Positions 19,664 to 28,776 of a stretch of 64,000 bases of DNA are shown one piece after another (the first letter of the stretch is position 1; every line of letters starts with the position of its first letter). Origin of the DNA: Acidimicrobiales bacterium (lineage in GTDB: Bacteria; Actinomycetota; Acidimicrobiia; Acidimicrobiales; JAHWLA01). The notes under the pieces were generated by a model that saw nothing but the letters and a program-made list of their open reading frames with translations, was not told the origin of the DNA and ran no database searches. The position numbers were made by a program, and so were the translations under genes. Location: the NCBI GenBank assembly GCA_035536915.1, contig DATLNE010000010.1:62001-126000 (forward strand), read 5' to 3'.

Positions 19664-20866
19664 ATGAGCGTGTCAACCACTGCGACCCCGACTGCGAACG
19701 CGCATGCGTCCAGCCGTTGGCTGGGCGTCGGTCGGTCCGACGACGCCGACGCCTACACCGCGGGCGCCGCCGCCGCCCGACAGGCCTTGGCGGGCGACGA
19801 CGCCAAGCTGCTGATCGTCTTCTGCTCCGACGCCTACGACCTGCCCGCCCTCCTGCGCGGCGTGAACGAGACCTCCGGCGGGGTGCCCCTCGTGGGCTGC
19901 TCCACTGCGGGCGAGATCTCCAGCACCGGCCCGGGCGACGCGGGCGTGGTGGTCACTGCTATCGGCGGCGACGGTTTCTCGGTGGCTACCGGCTCGGCCG
20001 AGGACGCCTCCGCCCACCTGCGTGAGGCCAGCGCCCGCGCCGCCTTCTGCATCGACCACGTCGAGGACCGCCCCTATCGCGTCCTGCTCCTGCTCACCGA
20101 CGGCCTGGCCGGCGACCAGCAGGAGATCGTGCGGGGCGCCTACAGCGTCGTCGGCGCCGAGGTCCCGCTTGTCGGCGGGTGCGCTGGCGACGACCTCAAG
20201 ATGAAGCGCACCTATCAGCTCCACGACGGCAAGGTGCTCGGCAACGCCGTGGTGGCAGCCGCCATCGCGTCGGACGCCCCCATGGGCATCGGCGTGCGCC
20301 ACGGTTGGCGCCGCGTGGGCGAGCCGATGCTGGTGACGAGCAGCGACAGCAACCGGGTCTTCACCCTCGACGACGAGCCTGCCCTCGACGTCTACCTTCG
20401 CCGCCTCGATGCGCCCGCGGAGGCGCACACCGACGCGGCCGCCTTCACCCGTTTCGCCCTCACCCACCCCCTCGGCCTCAGCCGCCGCAGTGGGGAAGAG
20501 GTGCGGTTCGTGGCCGAGGCCGATTTCGAGCAACGGTCGATCGTCTGCATCGCCCAAGTGCCACAAAGTGGCTTGGCCTGGTTCATGGAAGGCGACGACG
20601 AATCGGTGCTGGAAGCGACCGATGCGGCGTGCACCGACGCACTGGCGGCCCTCGGTTCCACCGAGCCGCTCGGGGTGGTCGCCTTCGATTGCATTGCCCG
20701 ACGGGGGGTCCTTGGAGAGCACGGCATCCAGCAGGAAGTGGACCGCATCGCCGAGCATGCGAGAGGCGCCCCCGTGGCCGGCTTCTACACGTACGGCGAG
20801 ATCGCCCGCACGCACGGGATGAGCGGTTTCCACAACCAGACGCTGGTCGTGCTGGCCCTGGGCTAG
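19664..20866 (+). CDS. FIST-domain sensory protein
   Basis: About 400 residues. FIST N domain (about 25-215) shows LLIVFCSDAYDLPALLRGV, VPLVGCSTAGEISS, and VGGCAGDDLKM. FIST C domain (about 230-390) ends with GFYTYGEIARTHG.SGFHNQTLVVLAL, the family signature. FIST proteins are thought to be intracellular small-ligand (amino acid) sensors. It sits 2 nt ahead of a GGDEF-EAL gene, implying it supplies input to c-di-GMP signalling. The start is uncertain: GTG 19646 is also in frame and neither start has a ribosome site. Confidence 0.85.
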   Translation: MSVSTTATPTANAHASSRWLGVGRSDDADAYTAGAAAARQALAGDDAKLLIVFCSDAYDLPALLRGVNETSGGVPLVGCSTAGEISSTGPGDAGVVVTAIGGDGFSVATGSAEDASAHLREASARAAFCIDHVEDRPYRVLLLLTDGLAGDQQEIVRGAYSVVGAEVPLVGGCAGDDLKMKRTYQLHDGKVLGNAVVAAAIASDAPMGIGVRHGWRRVGEPMLVTSSDSNRVFTLDDEPALDVYLRRLDAPAEAHTDAAAFTRFALTHPLGLSRRSGEEVRFVAEADFEQRSIVCIAQVPQSGLAWFMEGDDESVLEATDAACTDALAALGSTEPLGVVAFDCIARRGVLGEHGIQQEVDRIAEHARGAPVAGFYTYGEIARTHGMSGFHNQTLVVLALG

Positions 20867-20868
20867 CC

Positions 20869-23190
20869 GTGGTTGCATCCGCCAACTGGTCGGCACAGCA
20901 ACTGGCGGAGTTCCTGGCCGCCGTGTCGTCGCTGCCGGACGAACATGCTGCTGTCGTCAGCGCCGTCGAACGCGCGGCGGAGTCGGTGGAGGCCGAGGTC
21001 GCCGTCATGGTCCGCGATGGCAAGGACGTCGCCGCCATCGGCTTCCCCCGCGGCCGGGTTCCCCTTGAGGCGATCCTGCACGTCGCCACCGGCCGATGTC
21101 GCGAGCTCGACGTGCCCGGGGTGGGGCCGTGCGCGACCTTGGCCATCCCGCTCGACGGGGCCATGGTCGGCACACTCGTGCTGGCCCGCTCCGGCGGCCC
21201 CTTCGCCCACGAAGAGGCCAGCCTGCTGCGGGGCATGGCCCGGGTGCTCGGCCTCACCGTGGAGATGCTCCGGGTGGTCGAGCGCGAGCGCGAGCTGCGC
21301 CAGGAGAGCGAGACGCAAGCCGACGAGAACGCCCGGCTGTTGGCGGGGTTGCAGGAACGCCAGAGCCTGTTGGAGCGGCTGTTCAAGATCCAGCGTTCGA
21401 TCTCGCACCGCGCCCCTATCCAGAGCGTGCTCGACGCCATCACCGAAGGCGCCGCCGAACTGCTGGGCGACGAGGTCGTCGCCCTCCGCCTCCTCGACGA
21501 GGACGATCCCAACACGACCCTGCTCGTCTCTTCCGTGGGCCTCGACGACGAGACGCTCACCCGCCTGCGCCGGGCGCCGCTGTCGGACGGCGTGGCCGCC
21601 CGTTCCATCCGCGAAGAGCGCATGGTCATCGCCGAGGACTACGCCAACGAACCAGGTGCGCTGACGCCCCTCATCGAGGTGGGCCTCCAGTCGGTCATGG
21701 CCGCCCCCGTGCACCGCAACGGCACCGTCGTCGGGAGCCTGGTGGTCGGCGGGCGCGATGCCAGTCGGTCCTACAGCTCGGCCGAGCAGGAACTGTTGCT
21801 CGCCTTCGCCGAGCACGCCAGCCTCGCCCTCAACGACGCCAGCGCCGTCGAGGCCATGCGCCGCGCCTTCGGCGAAGCGGTCCACCAAGCCACCCACGAC
21901 GCCCTCACCGGCCTGCCCAACCGGACCCTTGTCGTCGACCGCCTGACCCACGCCTTGGCCCGGGCCAAGCGCCGCCCGCACGGGCCCGCCGTGTTGTTCG
22001 TCGACCTCGACCGCTTCAAGGTGGTGAACGACTCGCTGGGCCACTCTGTGGGCGACGAGGTGTTGATCCAGGTGGCGCAGCGGTTGCAGGACGCAGTGCG
22101 GCCGGGCGACACCGTGGCCCGGCTGGCGGGCGACGAGTTCGTCGTGGTGTGCGAGGACGTGGAGTCCGACTGCGAAGTGATGACATTGGCCGAACGCATC
22201 GCCGATGCCGTGGCCGTGCCCATCCCGCTCTACGGCCGCGACGCCATCATCACCGCCAGCATCGGCATTGCCGTGGCCGCCCCCGACGCCCGCGCCGAGG
22301 ACCTGCTGCGCGACGCCGACGTCGCCATGTACCGGGCCAAGGAACGAGGTCGCGCCCGCCTGGAGTTGTTCGACGCCGCCATGCGCACGCGCATGCTCGA
22401 GCGCCTGGAGATGGAACACGCTTTGCGGCGGGCGCTGCACCACGAGGAGTTCGTCCTCTACTACCAGCCGACCGTCTCGTTGAAGACGGGCCGCATCGAG
22501 TCGCTCGAAGCGCTGTTGCGCTGGCCCGACCCCAACCGTGGCCTGGTGCTGCCCGACGAGTTCATCCCGGTGGCCGAAGAGAACGGCCTGATCGTCCCGC
22601 TGGGGCAATGGGCGCTGCGCGAAGCGTGCCGCCAACTGGCCGAGTGGCGACGGGACCACGAGGAGTGCGCCGACCTGCATGTGGGCGTCAACCTCTCGGC
22701 TCGCCAGTTCGGCGATGCCGACTTGGTCCCCGTCGTGGCCGCCGCCTTGCGCGACTCGGGCCTGCCCCCGTCCGCCCTGTGGCTGGAAATCACCGAGAGC
22801 GTCCTCATGGAGGAGGCCGAGGCGACCATCGAGACGTTGATGGCCTTGCGCAGCCTCGGCGTCCACCTGTCGATCGACGACTTCGGCACCGGCTACTCCT
22901 CGCTCAGCTACCTCAAGCGCTTTCCCGTCGACGTGCTGAAGATCGATCGATCGTTCGTCGACGGCCTGGGCGACGACGCCGAGGACGAAGCCATCGTCAC
23001 CGCCGTGGTGCGACTGGCCCAAGCGCTGGAGCTCGGCGTGGTGGCCGAGGGCGTGGAGACCGCCGTGCAGCTCGCCCACCTGCGCCGGCTCGGCTGCAAC
23101 TCGGTGCAGGGCTACTACTTCGGTCGCCCCAAGGCGGCCGACGACACCATCGCCATGCTCACGTCGTCGCCTGGCCCCGGGCTGTCGTAG
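20869..23190 (+). CDS. GAF-GGDEF-EAL c-di-GMP signalling protein (AGDEF variant)
   Basis: 773 residues from GTG 20869, 2 nt after the FIST stop. The longer open frame upstream is shadow of the FIST gene. Order: an N-terminal GAF-like segment (about 1-130), a coiled-coil linker, a second GAF domain (about 165-325), GGDEF (about 335-495) and EAL (about 515-765). The cyclase signature is AGDEF (420-424) instead of GGDEF; some AGDEF enzymes are active. The phosphodiesterase side looks intact: EALLRW at 547, N of NLSARQF, ITESVLME, DDFGTGYSSLSYL, and the VAEGVET loop. Probably cytosolic and driven by the GAF domains. Confidence 0.9.
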   Translation: MVASANWSAQQLAEFLAAVSSLPDEHAAVVSAVERAAESVEAEVAVMVRDGKDVAAIGFPRGRVPLEAILHVATGRCRELDVPGVGPCATLAIPLDGAMVGTLVLARSGGPFAHEEASLLRGMARVLGLTVEMLRVVERERELRQESETQADENARLLAGLQERQSLLERLFKIQRSISHRAPIQSVLDAITEGAAELLGDEVVALRLLDEDDPNTTLLVSSVGLDDETLTRLRRAPLSDGVAARSIREERMVIAEDYANEPGALTPLIEVGLQSVMAAPVHRNGTVVGSLVVGGRDASRSYSSAEQELLLAFAEHASLALNDASAVEAMRRAFGEAVHQATHDALTGLPNRTLVVDRLTHALARAKRRPHGPAVLFVDLDRFKVVNDSLGHSVGDEVLIQVAQRLQDAVRPGDTVARLAGDEFVVVCEDVESDCEVMTLAERIADAVAVPIPLYGRDAIITASIGIAVAAPDARAEDLLRDADVAMYRAKERGRARLELFDAAMRTRMLERLEMEHALRRALHHEEFVLYYQPTVSLKTGRIESLEALLRWPDPNRGLVLPDEFIPVAEENGLIVPLGQWALREACRQLAEWRRDHEECADLHVGVNLSARQFGDADLVPVVAAALRDSGLPPSALWLEITESVLMEEAEATIETLMALRSLGVHLSIDDFGTGYSSLSYLKRFPVDVLKIDRSFVDGLGDDAEDEAIVTAVVRLAQALELGVVAEGVETAVQLAHLRRLGCNSVQGYYFGRPKAADDTIAMLTSSPGPGLS

Positions 23191-23204
23191 GCGACCGGAG
23201 CACG

Positions 23205-25682
23205 ATGCCCGACACGCTGCTCACGCGGGTGATGGCCGAGGCACCCCGCCTCGCATGCATGCTCGACGCCGGCGGCACGGTGACCACGGCCCGGGCCCAC
23301 AACGCGGGGCCGTTGCCCCGGACGGTCGACGACCTCGGCGTGGCTGCCGACGCGGCGCGAGCGGCACTGGGGGGCGAGCAGACGCGCACCTTCGCCTCCG
23401 CCGACGACCGCCTGTACGAGGTGTGGTGCGAGCCGGTGGGCGACGGCGCCATGGTCGTGGTCACCGACCTCACCGACGTGCAGGTCATCGAGGACCGGTG
23501 GCGGGCACTGGTGCGCGACTCGGGCCAGTTGCTGGCCGTGCTCGGGCGGACCGGGAGCCTGGAGTACGTCTCTCCCGCCCTACGCCGCCTCGTGGGCTGG
23601 TCGCAGACGCACCAACCGGCCCGCGTGCCCGACGACACCGTGCACCCCGAGGACCGCCCGCGCTTCCGGGCCGAGCTGACCGAGCTGGTGGCCGCCGGTG
23701 CGCCGCGGCTGGAATCGGAACTGCGGCTGGCCGGCCCGGACGGCTCGTGGCGTCACGTCGAAGTGATCGTCGCCAACCTGGCCGACGACAGCCGGGTGCG
23801 AGGGCTCGTGCTCAACATGCGCGACGTGACCGAGCGCCGCCTGGCCGAAGCCGAACTGCGTCGCCGGGCCCGGCAGCAGGAGATCGTCGCAGTGCTCGGC
23901 CACCGGGCGTTGAGCGGCGTCGACCTCGACGTGCTCGCCTCGGAGGCGGCCGCCATGGTGCGCACCACGCTCGGCGCCGACCTCTCCAGCGTGTTCGCCG
24001 TCGATGCCGAACAGGCCAAGCTCGTGCTGCGCGCCGGGTCGGGGTGGGACCCCGACATGGTCGGCACCTTCCGCCGACCGGTGACGCTCGGCACCCACGC
24101 AGGCCAGGCGTTGGCCACCGGCGCCGCCGTCGTCGTCGAGGACTTGGGCCGCGACGTACGCGTCGAGGGCTCCAACACGTTGCGCCGCCTGGGCATGGTC
24201 AGCGGCGTCATGGTCCCCATCCAAGGAGCCGAACGAGCCTTCGGTGTGCTCGGCGTGCACACCAAGGAACGTCGCCGCTTCGGCGCCGACGACATCCACT
24301 TCCTCGAAGCGGCGGCCAACGTGCTGGCCACCGCGGCGGAACGGCACCAGGCGGAAGAGGAGATACGCCTCCAGTCGGTCCACGACGCGTTGACGAAGCT
24401 GCCCAACCGCACGCTGTTCCTCGACCGGCTGCAACAAGCGCTGCGGCGCAGCGCCCGAAGCGGGCGGACGGTGGCCGTGCTCTTCCTCGATATCGACCGC
24501 TTCAAGGTCGTCAACGACGGGCTCGGCCATGTGGTGGGCGACATGCTGCTCAAGGAGGTGGCGTCGCGGCTGCAGGACCTCGTGCGCCCCAGCGACACCG
24601 TGGCCCGCTTCGGTGGCGACGAGTTCGTGGTGTTGTGCGACGACCTCGACGCCGAGAGCGATGCGGTCGACGTGGCCGAACGGGTGGCCCAGGCGTTGCG
24701 GCGGCCGTTCGTCCTGAGCGGCCGCGAGGTGGTGTCTGGGGCCAGCGTCGGCATTGCCGCCGCAACCGGCAACGACCACGACGGCGCCGAGGCCCTGGTG
24801 CGTGACGCCGATGCCGCCATGTACCGAGCGAAGGACCGAGGCAAGGGCCGTTACGAGGTCTTCAACGAGGCCATCCGCCGCCAGGCGGTGCGGCGGTTGG
24901 AGACCGAGCAGGCCTTGGGCCGGGCCGTGGCCCGCGGCGAGTTGCGGGTCGAGTTCCAACCCGGCATCAACCTGCAGACCGGCAACATCGCCGCCGTCGA
25001 AGCGCTGGTGCGCTGGCAGCATCCCCAACGAGGGCTGGTCGGCCCCGCCGACTTCATCCCCGTCGCCGAGGAGACCGGGCTCATCGTGCCCGTGGGGGAG
25101 TGGGTGCTGGCCCAGGCCGTCGACCTGGCGGCGCAACTGCAGTGGGCGGCGTCCGACGGCGGGGCGATGACGGTGGCGGTCAACCTCTCCGCCCGCCAGT
25201 TGGCCGCGCCGGGCTTGGTCGACCGGGTGGCGGGGTTGCTGCGGGAGTACGACCTGCCGCCGCGGGCGCTGTCGTTGGAGATCACCGAGAGCGTGTTGAT
25301 GGAAGACGCCGAGGCCGCCCGCCGGATGCTCGTGTCGTTGAAGGACGTCGGCGTGTACCTCGCCGTCGACGACTTCGGCACGGGTTACTCGTCGCTCGCC
25401 TACCTGCGGCGCTTCCCCGTCGACGCCTTGAAGATCGACAAGTCGTTCGTCGACGGCCTGGGCCGGGAGGCGGAGGACTCGGCCATCGTGCGCGCCATCG
25501 TCAGCCTGGCCAAGACGCTGGGGCTCGACACGGTGGCCGAGGGCGTGGAGACCGAAGCGCAACGGGACGAGCTCGTCGCCCTCGAATGCACCTATGCCCA
25601 GGGTTTCCTGTGGTCCCCGGCCGTGCCTGTGGCCGAGTTGGAGCTGCTGCTGCGGGCCGAGGTGCCGCTGGCCTCAGCCTGA
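23205..25682 (+). CDS. PAS-GAF-GGDEF-EAL c-di-GMP signalling protein
   Basis: 825 residues from ATG 23205, with GGAG 5 nt upstream and 14 nt after the previous stop. Two N-terminal PAS-like segments come first (about 1-90 and 95-220, the second with VHPEDRPRF and MRDVTERRLAEAEL). A GAF domain follows (about 225-385), then GGDEF with an intact GGDEF at 470-474, and EAL with EALVRW at 599 and conserved NLSARQL, EITESVLME, DDFGTGYSSLAYL. It may both make and degrade c-di-GMP. It forms a probable operon with the FIST and GAF-GGDEF-EAL genes. Confidence 0.92.
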   Translation: MPDTLLTRVMAEAPRLACMLDAGGTVTTARAHNAGPLPRTVDDLGVAADAARAALGGEQTRTFASADDRLYEVWCEPVGDGAMVVVTDLTDVQVIEDRWRALVRDSGQLLAVLGRTGSLEYVSPALRRLVGWSQTHQPARVPDDTVHPEDRPRFRAELTELVAAGAPRLESELRLAGPDGSWRHVEVIVANLADDSRVRGLVLNMRDVTERRLAEAELRRRARQQEIVAVLGHRALSGVDLDVLASEAAAMVRTTLGADLSSVFAVDAEQAKLVLRAGSGWDPDMVGTFRRPVTLGTHAGQALATGAAVVVEDLGRDVRVEGSNTLRRLGMVSGVMVPIQGAERAFGVLGVHTKERRRFGADDIHFLEAAANVLATAAERHQAEEEIRLQSVHDALTKLPNRTLFLDRLQQALRRSARSGRTVAVLFLDIDRFKVVNDGLGHVVGDMLLKEVASRLQDLVRPSDTVARFGGDEFVVLCDDLDAESDAVDVAERVAQALRRPFVLSGREVVSGASVGIAAATGNDHDGAEALVRDADAAMYRAKDRGKGRYEVFNEAIRRQAVRRLETEQALGRAVARGELRVEFQPGINLQTGNIAAVEALVRWQHPQRGLVGPADFIPVAEETGLIVPVGEWVLAQAVDLAAQLQWAASDGGAMTVAVNLSARQLAAPGLVDRVAGLLREYDLPPRALSLEITESVLMEDAEAARRMLVSLKDVGVYLAVDDFGTGYSSLAYLRRFPVDALKIDKSFVDGLGREAEDSAIVRAIVSLAKTLGLDTVAEGVETEAQRDELVALECTYAQGFLWSPAVPVAELELLLRAEVPLASA

Positions 25683-25692
25683 TTGACCTGAG

Positions 25693-26259
25693 TCAGCTGG
25701 CGTCGCCCAACCACCCCGGCGCCCGTTCGAGCAGGTGTTGGCTCACGGCCAGGCAGCGGTCGAGGGTGTCGCACAGGAGTTCCTCGCCCGCCAGCACGTG
25801 GGCCAGCGACACCCGTTGGCGGGCGATGATGGTGAGGCTGCGCTCGGGGGCGTCGGTGGCCGAGGGGAACGAGTCGATGGCCGACACTTCGAGGGGCAGG
25901 TCGACGCCGCCCACGGCTGCCAGGTCGAGGTGGACCTGCAGCAGGTCGGGGCCGAGCGGCAGCGGCGGCAGCGCCCACGTGAAGGTGAGGGGGAAGTGGA
26001 ACTCGTCGGGCGGTTCGTCGTCTTCGGGCAGCGCCATCACCACGTCCTCGAACGACAGCAGCACGCGTGGGTCGACTTCGAGGGCGAGGTGGAGGTCGAG
26101 CGGGCCGCCACAGCCTTCCTCGGGGTGGAGGTCGACCTCCCAGGCTTGGCGCAACGAGTAGGTCTCCACGAAGTGCCGTTCGTCGTGCACGTGGAACCCG
26201 TGGTCGCTCGCATGCACCTTTAGATCGGCCACGTAGCCGGCGACGTCGATGACTGCCAT
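25693..26259 (-). CDS. Conserved-looking hypothetical protein
   Basis: 188 residues from ATG 26259. No family is recognised. It is acidic and soluble, rich in DLHL and VDLPLEV strand-like segments; no signal peptide or TM helix is seen. It converges on the GGDEF-EAL gene (10-bp gap) and diverges from the inositol-phosphatase-like gene (38-bp gap), so any promoters must overlap. Codon use matches its neighbours, supporting it as real. Confidence 0.6.
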   Translation of the reverse strand: MAVIDVAGYVADLKVHASDHGFHVHDERHFVETYSLRQAWEVDLHPEEGCGGPLDLHLALEVDPRVLLSFEDVVMALPEDDEPPDEFHFPLTFTWALPPLPLGPDLLQVHLDLAAVGGVDLPLEVSAIDSFPSATDAPERSLTIIARQRVSLAHVLAGEELLCDTLDRCLAVSQHLLERAPGWLGDAS

Positions 26260-26297
26260 CGACCGCAACTCTACGACCAGCGGTAGCGTCGGCACCC

Positions 26298-27029
26298 GTG
26301 CTCGACGTCCTCGACGAAGCCGCCGCCGCTGTCGCGCGGATGCTGGGCGGCCTCGACGACTGGGGACTGGCAGGCACCCGCGAAGGCCAGTACCGCAGCG
26401 ACCTGGCGGCCGACGAGGCGGTGCTGGCGGTGTTGGACGCCGCGGGCTTCGGGGTGTTGAGCGAAGAGTCGGGGTTGCACGAGCCGGCGCGTGACGTGCT
26501 TGTGGTGGTCGACCCGGTGGACGGGTCGACCAACGCATGGCGGGGGATCCCGTGGTTCGCCACGTCGTTGTGCGCCGTGGATGCCGACGGGCCCGCGGCT
26601 GCCCTGGTGGTGAACCTGGCGTCGGGCACGCGGTTCTCGGCGGTGCGAGGCGAGGGCGCGTTCCGCGACGGCGTGCGCGTGCGGCCGTCGGGCTGCTCGT
26701 CGTTGGGCGAGGCTGTTGTCGGGTTGTCGGGGTACCCGTCGGCGCCGCTCGGGTGGCGCCAGTTCCGCGCACTGGGCGCCGCGGCCCTCGACCTGTGCGC
26801 GGTGGCGTGCGGGTGGCTCGACGGCTACGTCGACTGCTCGGTCGACGCCCACGGCGTGTGGGACTACCTCGGCGGGCTGCTGGTGTGCCAGGAAGCGGGG
26901 GCGTTCGTGGCGGAGGCCTTCGACCGTGACCTGGTGGTGCGTGACCCGGCGCTGCGACGGACGCCCTTGGCGGCGGGGAGCGAGCCACTGCTGGCGGAGA
27001 TCGTGGCCGCCCGCAGAAATCTCGTTTAA
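26298..27029 (+). CDS. Inositol monophosphatase-family protein
   Basis: 243 residues from GTG 26298; TAGCGT lies 8 nt upstream, as in leaderless genes. The metal-binding motifs are present: SEESG (55-59), VDPVDGSTNAWRGIPWFATSL (71-91) and VWDYLGGLLVCQEAG (about 194-208). The family includes inositol-1-phosphatase, fructose-bisphosphatase and 3'(2'),5'-bisphosphate nucleotidases (CysQ); substrate cannot be assigned. It is somewhat shorter than typical (about 260). Its TAA stop falls inside the AT-rich promoter element of whiB7. Confidence 0.85.
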   Translation: MLDVLDEAAAAVARMLGGLDDWGLAGTREGQYRSDLAADEAVLAVLDAAGFGVLSEESGLHEPARDVLVVVDPVDGSTNAWRGIPWFATSLCAVDADGPAAALVVNLASGTRFSAVRGEGAFRDGVRVRPSGCSSLGEAVVGLSGYPSAPLGWRQFRALGAAALDLCAVACGWLDGYVDCSVDAHGVWDYLGGLLVCQEAGAFVAEAFDRDLVVRDPALRRTPLAAGSEPLLAEIVAARRNLV

Positions 27030-27066
27030 TTCGGTTGACGCCTCCGGGCAGTCGTGATCGGATAAC
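27024..27066 (+). promoter_or_regulatory. Probable WhiB7-type autoregulated promoter of whiB7
   Basis: TTTAATT (27024-27030) is followed by CGG and TTGACG (27035-27040). An AT-rich patch three bases before a -35 element reading GGTTG is the known layout of WhiB7-activated promoters, where the AT-hook contacts the AT patch. A -10 lies around 27058-27066 (TCGGATAAC). Transcription would start near 27070, leaving a leader of about 350 nt. Confidence 0.6.
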
Positions 27067-27112
27067 CAAGCCGGAGGAGTTCCCTCAGGCGGCGACGCGA
27101 GGACGGATCGAG

Positions 27113-27304
27113 ATGGCAGGCATTCGCTGGCAGACCGGAGAGCCCCAGGGCTACGCCGGCACCAGCGCGTCCGCGCGTCGGTCCGGCGTCCCGGCCTTTG
27201 GCACCGACCATGTGGTGGTTCGCGACTGCGCCGCCAACGCCATGGTCCTCACTGCCAAGGCCACGGCACTGCGGCCCCTGGGCTTCGGAGGTTCGACCGG
27301 GTAA
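27113..27304 (+). CDS. Leader ORF (uORF) of whiB7
   Basis: A 63-codon frame, ATG 27113 with AGGA upstream, ending at TAA 27302-27304. The sequence (MAGIRWQTGEPQGYAGT...) matches no family I know. Its end covers the upstream arm of a candidate antiterminator (27272-27283), so ribosome movement along it could decide between terminator and antiterminator. It probably acts in regulation rather than as a functional protein; the true uORF could start at a later codon. Confidence 0.5.
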   Translation: MAGIRWQTGEPQGYAGTSASARRSGVPAFGTDHVVVRDCAANAMVLTAKATALRPLGFGGSTG

Positions 27305-27338
27305 CCGGCACCAACCTTCGAGCAAGGCCCAGAGGCCG
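27272..27338 (+). promoter_or_regulatory. Candidate antiterminator in the whiB7 leader
   Basis: CGGCCCCTGGGC (27272-27283) pairs with GCCCAGAGGCCG (27327-27338) at 11 of 12 positions. Inside, CGGAGGTT (27286-27293) pairs with AACCTTCG (27313-27320). The outer helix sequesters 27334-27338, the first half of the terminator's 5' arm, so the two structures exclude each other. Confidence 0.55.
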
Positions 27339-27368
27339 TCGGGATATCCCGGCGGCCTTTCTGTTTTT
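27334..27368 (+). terminator. Attenuator terminator of whiB7
   Basis: GGCCGTCGGG (27334-27343) pairs with CCCGGCGGCC (27348-27357) around a 4-nt loop, with one G-U, followed by TTTCTGTTTTT (27358-27368). This is the only textbook rho-independent terminator with a long T-tract in the window. It ends 54 nt before the whiB7 start. Confidence 0.85.
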
Positions 27369-27422
27369 CAGGTTCGGCGGAGGACGACACGAGTTTCGAA
27401 CGAGAGTGAAGGGAAGGGCGAC

Positions 27423-27740
27423 ATGTTCGCCGAGTTGGTTGCAGAGGCAGTCCGAACAACCGAAGAGGCCGCAGAGGTCGACTGGGCGCAGGCGCGCTGC
27501 CGTGACGGGGCCGCCACCATGTTGAGCCTGTTCTTCTCCGAGCAGCTTGACGACATCGCGCGGGCCAAGGCCATCTGCGGCAAGTGCCCCGTGATCGACG
27601 CCTGCTTCGAGGGCGCCGTGGCTCGTCGTGAGCCGTGGGGTGTGTGGGGTGGCCAGCTGTTCGCCAACGGGCGGGTGCTCGCCTTCAAGCGGCCGCGAGG
27701 GCGACCCCCGAAGAACCGTCAGGCCCAGCTGACCGCCTGA
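27423..27740 (+). CDS. whiB7: WhiB7-type transcriptional regulator
   Basis: 105 residues; ATG 27423 with GGGAAGGG ideally placed. The four Fe-S cluster cysteines are C26, C52, C55 and C61, followed by the GVWGG turn (73-77) and a C-terminal AT-hook RPRGRPPK (90-97). The AT-hook is what separates WhiB7 from other Wbl proteins. WhiB7 binds the principal sigma factor and activates intrinsic antibiotic-resistance genes when translation is inhibited. The upstream leader with uORF and attenuator supports this. The last 22 bp overlap the convergent sigma factor gene. Confidence 0.92.
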   Translation: MFAELVAEAVRTTEEAAEVDWAQARCRDGAATMLSLFFSEQLDDIARAKAICGKCPVIDACFEGAVARREPWGVWGGQLFANGRVLAFKRPRGRPPKNRQAQLTA

Positions 27741-28708
27741 TCAACGTCCCCCCGGAGAGGTGCCTGCCGGGCCCCGTCGTTCCCCACGAGCGCACGGAGG
27801 CCCGGCGGGCTGGTGGGGTGGCGGAGCTTGGTGAGCGCCTTTGCCTCGATCTGGCGGATGCGCTCACGGGTGACGCGGAAGTGACGGCCGACTTGTTCGA
27901 GGGTGCACGGCTCGCTGCCTTCGAGGCCGAAGCGCAGGCGCAGCACCTCTTGCTCGCGGGCGGTGAGGCGGCCGACCGCGTGTTGCACCGAGTCCTGGGC
28001 CATGGCCGCCACTGCCGACTCGAAGGGGCTGTCGGCACCGGCGTCGCCGGTGGCGGGCACGAGGTCGGCGAGCTCGCCGTCGTCGTCGTCGCCCACGGGC
28101 AGGTGTAGGGAGATGGGGTCGGGGATGAGGGCGCGGGCGTCCTTGACGGTCTCGGCGGGCAGGCCGGTGATGGCGGCCACTGCTTCGTGGCTGGGGTCGC
28201 CGTCGCCCCGGTCAGTGAGGTGAGCGACGGCCTTGTTGACCTTGCGGGCGGTGTCGAGCATGTGTACCGGCACGCGGATGGTGCGGGCTTTGTCGGCGAT
28301 GGCCCGGCTGATGGCCTGGCGGATCCACCACGTGGCGTAGGTGGAGAACTTGCAGCCTCGTTCGTGCTCGAACTTCTCGACGGCGCGGATGAGGCCGAGG
28401 TTGCCCTCTTGGACGAGGTCGAGGAGGGGGAGGCCGACGGAGTGGTAGCGCTTGGCGATGGAGACCACGAGGCGGAGGTTGGCCTGGATGAAGCGCTGCT
28501 TGGCCGCTTTGCCCGCGGCCACGGCGGCGGTGCGCTCCGGAGTCGGGTCGGCGCCGGCGTCGAGTTCGGCCTGAGCAGTGGCGCCGACGTGGATGGCTTC
28601 GGCCAGCTGGACCTCGTCGGCCCCCGTGAGGAGGGGGTAGACGCCGATCTCCCGGAGGTAGCGGCGGACCAAGTCGTCCGCGGTGTCGGTGTCGCTCCGC
28701 CCTGCCAT
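27719..28708 (-). CDS. RpoD-like sigma factor (sigma-70 group 2)
   Basis: 329 residues from ATG 28708, with GAGGAG 8 nt upstream; the frame extends further but is shadow. Region 1.2 [25 protein letters not shown]; region 2 [30 protein letters not shown], then [25 protein letters not shown]; region 3 [13 protein letters not shown]; region 4 [30 protein letters not shown]. It lacks the long N-terminal region of a principal sigma, so it is a group 2 factor. The KLRHP stretch at the region 4 end is like the part of SigA contacted by WhiB proteins. It converges on whiB7 with a 22-bp overlap. Confidence 0.9.
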   Translation of the reverse strand: MAGRSDTDTADDLVRRYLREIGVYPLLTGADEVQLAEAIHVGATAQAELDAGADPTPERTAAVAAGKAAKQRFIQANLRLVVSIAKRYHSVGLPLLDLVQEGNLGLIRAVEKFEHERGCKFSTYATWWIRQAISRAIADKARTIRVPVHMLDTARKVNKAVAHLTDRGDGDPSHEAVAAITGLPAETVKDARALIPDPISLHLPVGDDDDGELADLVPATGDAGADSPFESAVAAMAQDSVQHAVGRLTAREQEVLRLRFGLEGSEPCTLEQVGRHFRVTRERIRQIEAKALTKLRHPTSPPGLRALVGNDGARQAPLRGDVDQAVSWA

Positions 28709-28776
28709 GCGCGTGCTCCTCATGGAACGTGTCGTGCTCGTGGAACGTGGGTGCCCCCGACCCCTACCGTGGCCGC

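Noticed and set aside
21096-23204. Upstream extension of the second GGDEF-EAL protein
   Set aside because: It overlaps the first GGDEF-EAL gene out of frame; ATG 23205 has a ribosome site and begins the domain-like sequence.
27026-27325. A 99-codon minus-strand frame over the whiB7 leader
   Set aside because: The plus-strand regulatory elements explain the region better; no ribosome site or recognisable domain.
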